This document shows, one piece after another, positions 5,665 to 8,293 of a DNA stretch of 8,293 bases. Position 1 is the stretch's first letter, and the number at the start of each line of letters is the position of its first letter. A program made the position numbers and the translations under genes. The notes under the pieces were generated by a model. The model saw nothing but the letters and a program-made list of their open reading frames with translations, did not search any database and was not told the origin of the DNA. The DNA comes from an uncultured Acidobacteriota bacterium (GTDB lineage: Bacteria; Acidobacteriota; Blastocatellia; Pyrinomonadales; Pyrinomonadaceae): positions 1 through 8,293 of the forward strand of contig CAMLKY010000062.1 of NCBI GenBank assembly GCA_946480545.1, in the 5' to 3' direction.

Positions 5665-5670
5665 TAATTT
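5665..5670 (+). promoter_or_regulatory. -10 element (TAATTT) for the S8 peptidase gene
   Basis: TAATTT is a poor match to TATAAT (three of six). However, it sits exactly 8 nt after the last heptamer TCAAAGA (5650-5656), the same spacing seen at the two other promoters. A weak -10 without a -35 is typical of an activator-dependent promoter. The predicted transcript start near 5677 leaves a leader of about 36 nt. Confidence 0.45.
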
Positions 5671-5699
5671 TCTCGGCAACGATTTCTACATTATTTGCC

Positions 5700-5705
5700 G
5701 AGGAG
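5700..5705 (+). promoter_or_regulatory. Ribosome binding site that fixes the GTG start of the S8 gene
   Basis: GAGGAG is followed by 7 nt and then GTG at 5713. The nearby ATG at 5708 is only 2 nt from the site and opens a two-codon frame (ATG CCG TGA). The S8 frame has an upstream stop (TAA) at 5665, so GTG 5713 is the best start. Confidence 0.75.
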
Positions 5706-5712
5706 AAATGCC

Positions 5713-8293
5713 GTGAGGATCAGGTTGAACATAAATTTCAGGAGAGTCTTTCTCCTGCTGTCGATTATTTCGATAAGCGGGTTTTTGTTTATTAAATACC
5801 CCGCTTATGAGTCGGTACGTGTTGCTGCATCGAGCGCGACGGCGTCAAAATTAAGTCCCTCCTTCGCCGCGCAACTGGGAGCTCTCGCCGATAACGCCCC
5901 GGTCGGGACCGCCATCGTAACCTTTAACACCGCCAACGGACTGCAGGAGTCGCATTTGAATCTCCTGCGCGGACTCGGCATCAATGGCGGGCTGACATAT
6001 CCGAGACTCGGGGTGGTCGCCCAGCCGATGACCGCAGGCCAGGTTCGAGCGCTCGCGAACAACCCGGCAGTGCTATCGATCTGGTCAAACGATTCGCTGA
6101 AACTTGAGATGCACCAGGCCCGAGTGCTCGGCGGCGTCGATCGTGTCCAGACCACCAGCGCTTTCAACGTCCGGAACGGAGGATTGCCTGTTTCCGGTGC
6201 GGGCGATTTCAGCGTGCTGGTTATCGATTCGGGCATCGACGCAACGCATGGCGATCTGCCATTCGGATCAAAGGTCGTGCAGAACGTCCAGGCAGTGACA
6301 CCCGCAGGCGACGGCAATGTCATCCTCGCTCTTAATGGTTTCACCCCGCACATTACGATCGAAAACGTTCCGAATACAGATCAGACCGTTGGCCACGGAA
6401 CTCATTGCGCAGGAATCCTCGGAGGGACTGGTCTGCGCTCGGGCGGACTTTATAAAGGCGTCGCGCCTGGAGCAAAGATAATCGGAGCAGGTCTCGGTGC
6501 CGGACTCTACATCATCAACGGGCTGGCAGCTTGGGAATGGGGACTGACGAATCAGGCTCGATACAACATCCGTGTTGTCTCAAACTCTTATAGCACCTCG
6601 GAAGCAGGCTTCAATCCAAACAACCCGCTGAACCGCGCGAGCCTGCTTGCCTACCAGCAAAACATGGTCGTCCTCTTTGCCGCCGGTAACGACGGTCTTC
6701 GCGATACATACAATCCGCTGGCACAGGCACCTTGGGTGATCGGGGTAGCGGCGAGCTCAAAGGAGGGCGATCTCGCGACCTTCTCGTCGCGCGGCGTCCC
6801 GCGTGCGGACCGCCTTTCAAACGACAACGAGTTGGACGACTTCAATGCTCCGACGATCACGGCTCCGGGCATGGGCCGACTGTACGCTACGAACATCGGT
6901 AAATTCACGATCGATATGGTTTCGACCCGGTCGATAACGAATGTCGTCGCAAACGGCGCGACCAACGACACCGAGCTGACGCCTGCGCAGATCCCGTTCT
7001 ACACACAGATCCACGGAACGTCGATGTCGACACCATACGCGGCCGGTGTGGTCGCGCTGATGCTCGATGCCGATCCGACGCTGACTCCCGACGAGGTCAA
7101 GGAGATCCTGAAATCGACAGCGAGTCGCATGCCCGGCCGTGAAGAATGGGAAGTCGGTTCAGGACACATAAATGCATACGCGGCGGTCGACAAAGTCTTC
7201 AATCGTTCGCGCAACTACCGCAGCCTGCAAGACCAGACCTATAACGCCGTCTTCGCCGAGGAGCGGCCGCCCGCCGTTCCGTTTCATATCGATTTCAATC
7301 CCGCAGTCTCGGGTGCAGCATCGACGAACTCTAGATCGTTTACGGTCGAGCCGGGAATGGACGTGCTGGATATTTACGGAGTCGTTGACACGATCGCAGG
7401 CGAGGGGACCGGGAACCTTGTTGTGATCCGAGCCTATGACCCGACAGGTAAAGCTTACGGACCGACATCGATTCCTTACCCGCTAATCAACACCGATGTG
7501 CGCCAGATAATCGTCACGAATCCGGTTGCGGGGCCATGGCGTATCGAGGTTCGCGGAGCCAGCGGTCTGACAGCAGTTCCCGGCGTTGCATCACCATCCC
7601 AATTGGCAGCTCCCGGTCCGGCGGACGGAACAATCACGCAGACGAAATTCATCGTCCCACTAATACCCGACATTGAGGGTCACGAGAAGAAGGCAGCCAT
7701 CATCTCCGCGATAAAGAGCCGGCTGATGGACACGTATGCCGACGGCACGTTCCGTCCTGAAGCCAGCGTGACGCGTGAGGATCTGGCCAACTCGCTCATG
7801 CTCGGCACCAGTCTCCGGCAGTCGGTCGGAGCCACGCCAAAATTCGGCGACGTCACCGGGGATTTCGCAGCGATAGCCGAAGCCGTCACGGCAAATGGGT
7901 CGACGCTTCGCGATTTCGATTTCGTTCCGAAGGGAATGATGAGTTTCTCCGGTGCGTCGTTCAATCCCACGGGTGCGGCAACTCGTCTTGATGTCGCGGT
8001 CGCCTTTGTGAAAGCTCTCGGGCACGACGCACAGGCGCGTGCGCTAGCCGGATCAACGGTTACATACCAGGGAACGGCACTCACGGATAACGCCCAGATC
8101 CCTGCCTCGTTGAGAGGTTATGTCCAGGTCGCGATCGACAAGGGAATGTTCGAAGCGTTCCCGGCTGAGGTGCGTCAGATCGCACCCGGTCAGTTCATCG
8201 TTGTTCCGGGACCGAGATTCGAGCCGACTACGGCAGTGTCGCGAGCGAGCCTGGCCGAGAAATTGAATATCTATCGCTCGCTCTTCACGACGG
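5713..8293 (+). CDS. Exported subtilisin-family (S8) serine peptidase with SLH-like C-terminal region, partial
   Basis: The frame is open from GTG 5713 to the right edge (860 codons, C terminus missing). The start carries RIRLNINFRR then a hydrophobic stretch (12-27), so it is a signal peptide or membrane anchor; no clean cleavage site is visible. Residues about 45-140 look like an I9-type propeptide, which would keep the enzyme inactive until cleaved. The catalytic triad is complete: Asp172 in VIDSGID, His228 in GHGTHCAG, Ser437 in HGTSMSTPYAAG. Asn326 in AAGNDG forms the oxyanion hole. The Ser box differs slightly from the usual GTSMATP-HVAG. Residues about 543-618 are beta-rich with WRIEVRG near the end, like a pre-peptidase C-terminal (PPC) or similar beta-sandwich. 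From about 651 there are up to three SLH-like units. The clearest contains YADGTFRPEASVTREDL (675-691); others start near 711 and 791. SLH domains usually tether proteins to the cell surface. Two tandem SARP-like sites precede the gene, so its expression is probably switched on by the neighbouring regulator. Substrate unknown. Confidence 0.92.
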   Translation, partial: MRIRLNINFRRVFLLLSIISISGFLFIKYPAYESVRVAASSATASKLSPSFAAQLGALADNAPVGTAIVTFNTANGLQESHLNLLRGLGINGGLTYPRLGVVAQPMTAGQVRALANNPAVLSIWSNDSLKLEMHQARVLGGVDRVQTTSAFNVRNGGLPVSGAGDFSVLVIDSGIDATHGDLPFGSKVVQNVQAVTPAGDGNVILALNGFTPHITIENVPNTDQTVGHGTHCAGILGGTGLRSGGLYKGVAPGAKIIGAGLGAGLYIINGLAAWEWGLTNQARYNIRVVSNSYSTSEAGFNPNNPLNRASLLAYQQNMVVLFAAGNDGLRDTYNPLAQAPWVIGVAASSKEGDLATFSSRGVPRADRLSNDNELDDFNAPTITAPGMGRLYATNIGKFTIDMVSTRSITNVVANGATNDTELTPAQIPFYTQIHGTSMSTPYAAGVVALMLDADPTLTPDEVKEILKSTASRMPGREEWEVGSGHINAYAAVDKVFNRSRNYRSLQDQTYNAVFAEERPPAVPFHIDFNPAVSGAASTNSRSFTVEPGMDVLDIYGVVDTIAGEGTGNLVVIRAYDPTGKAYGPTSIPYPLINTDVRQIIVTNPVAGPWRIEVRGASGLTAVPGVASPSQLAAPGPADGTITQTKFIVPLIPDIEGHEKKAAIISAIKSRLMDTYADGTFRPEASVTREDLANSLMLGTSLRQSVGATPKFGDVTGDFAAIAEAVTANGSTLRDFDFVPKGMMSFSGASFNPTGAATRLDVAVAFVKALGHDAQARALAGSTVTYQGTALTDNAQIPASLRGYVQVAIDKGMFEAFPAEVRQIAPGQFIVVPGPRFEPTTAVSRASLAEKLNIYRSLFTT

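Noticed and set aside
5708..5716. ATG CCG TGA mini-frame overlapping the GTG start of the S8 gene
   Set aside because: The ATG is only 2 nt from the ribosome binding site, too close for initiation; chance is the simplest explanation.
5805..6353. Minus-strand 182-codon frame inside the S8 gene
   Set aside because: It is a shadow of the S8 frame, which has all catalytic motifs in order.
1..8293. CRISPR array, tRNA, rRNA, transposase or prophage genes
   Set aside because: I saw no spaced identical repeats, no cloverleaf-like or ribosomal sequence, and no recombinase or phage protein motifs.

Overview
The window (about 57% GC by eye, codon use that looks uniform, mostly weak Shine-Dalgarno signals) looks like the chromosome of a Gram-negative soil or water bacterium. 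My best guess is Acidobacteriota, class Blastocatellia (Pyrinomonadaceae-like). That rests on the style of the proteins (secreted VirB10-like barrel protein, TGADG-repeat protein, S8 peptidase with an SLH-like tail, MalT/AfsR-like regulators) and not on any marker gene.

Layout. Minus strand on the left: a secreted protein built of eight-residue ITLTGADG repeats (1-248, runs off the left edge), then a secreted VirB10/TrbI-like domain protein (388-1128) with a convincing terminator behind it. A 202-bp divergent region (1129-1330) holds a 15-bp perfect inverted repeat. Plus strand: a stand-alone MalT-like STAND NTPase module (1331-2149), then a 1087-residue regulator (2229-5492) consisting of STAND NTPase, TPR-like arm, winged helix and BTAD, i.e. 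a SARP-type DNA-binding end at the C terminus. After a 220-bp gap (5493-5712) comes a secreted subtilisin-family (S8) peptidase with a C-terminal SLH-like region (5713 to the right edge, incomplete). No gene-free stretch exceeds 300 bases.

How it may work together. The main result is a shared promoter architecture. Pairs of TCAA-type heptamers 11 bp apart (core about CTCAAGTTTTCCTCAA) occur on the minus strand facing the VirB10-like gene, on the plus strand facing the NTPase/regulator genes, and twice in tandem in front of the S8 peptidase. In all three promoters the last heptamer lies exactly 8 nt before a -10-like hexamer (TACACT, TAAAGT, TAATTT). This is the geometry known for SARP activators such as ActII-ORF4 and DnrI (TCGAG-type heptamers, 11-bp period, 8 bp before the -10), and the window encodes a SARP-type protein between these promoters. 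I infer a local, self-encoded regulon: an ATP-dependent signalling regulator with a solo NTPase partner, controlling itself, a cell-envelope protein and an exported protease. The inducing signal and the biological role cannot be read from the sequence.
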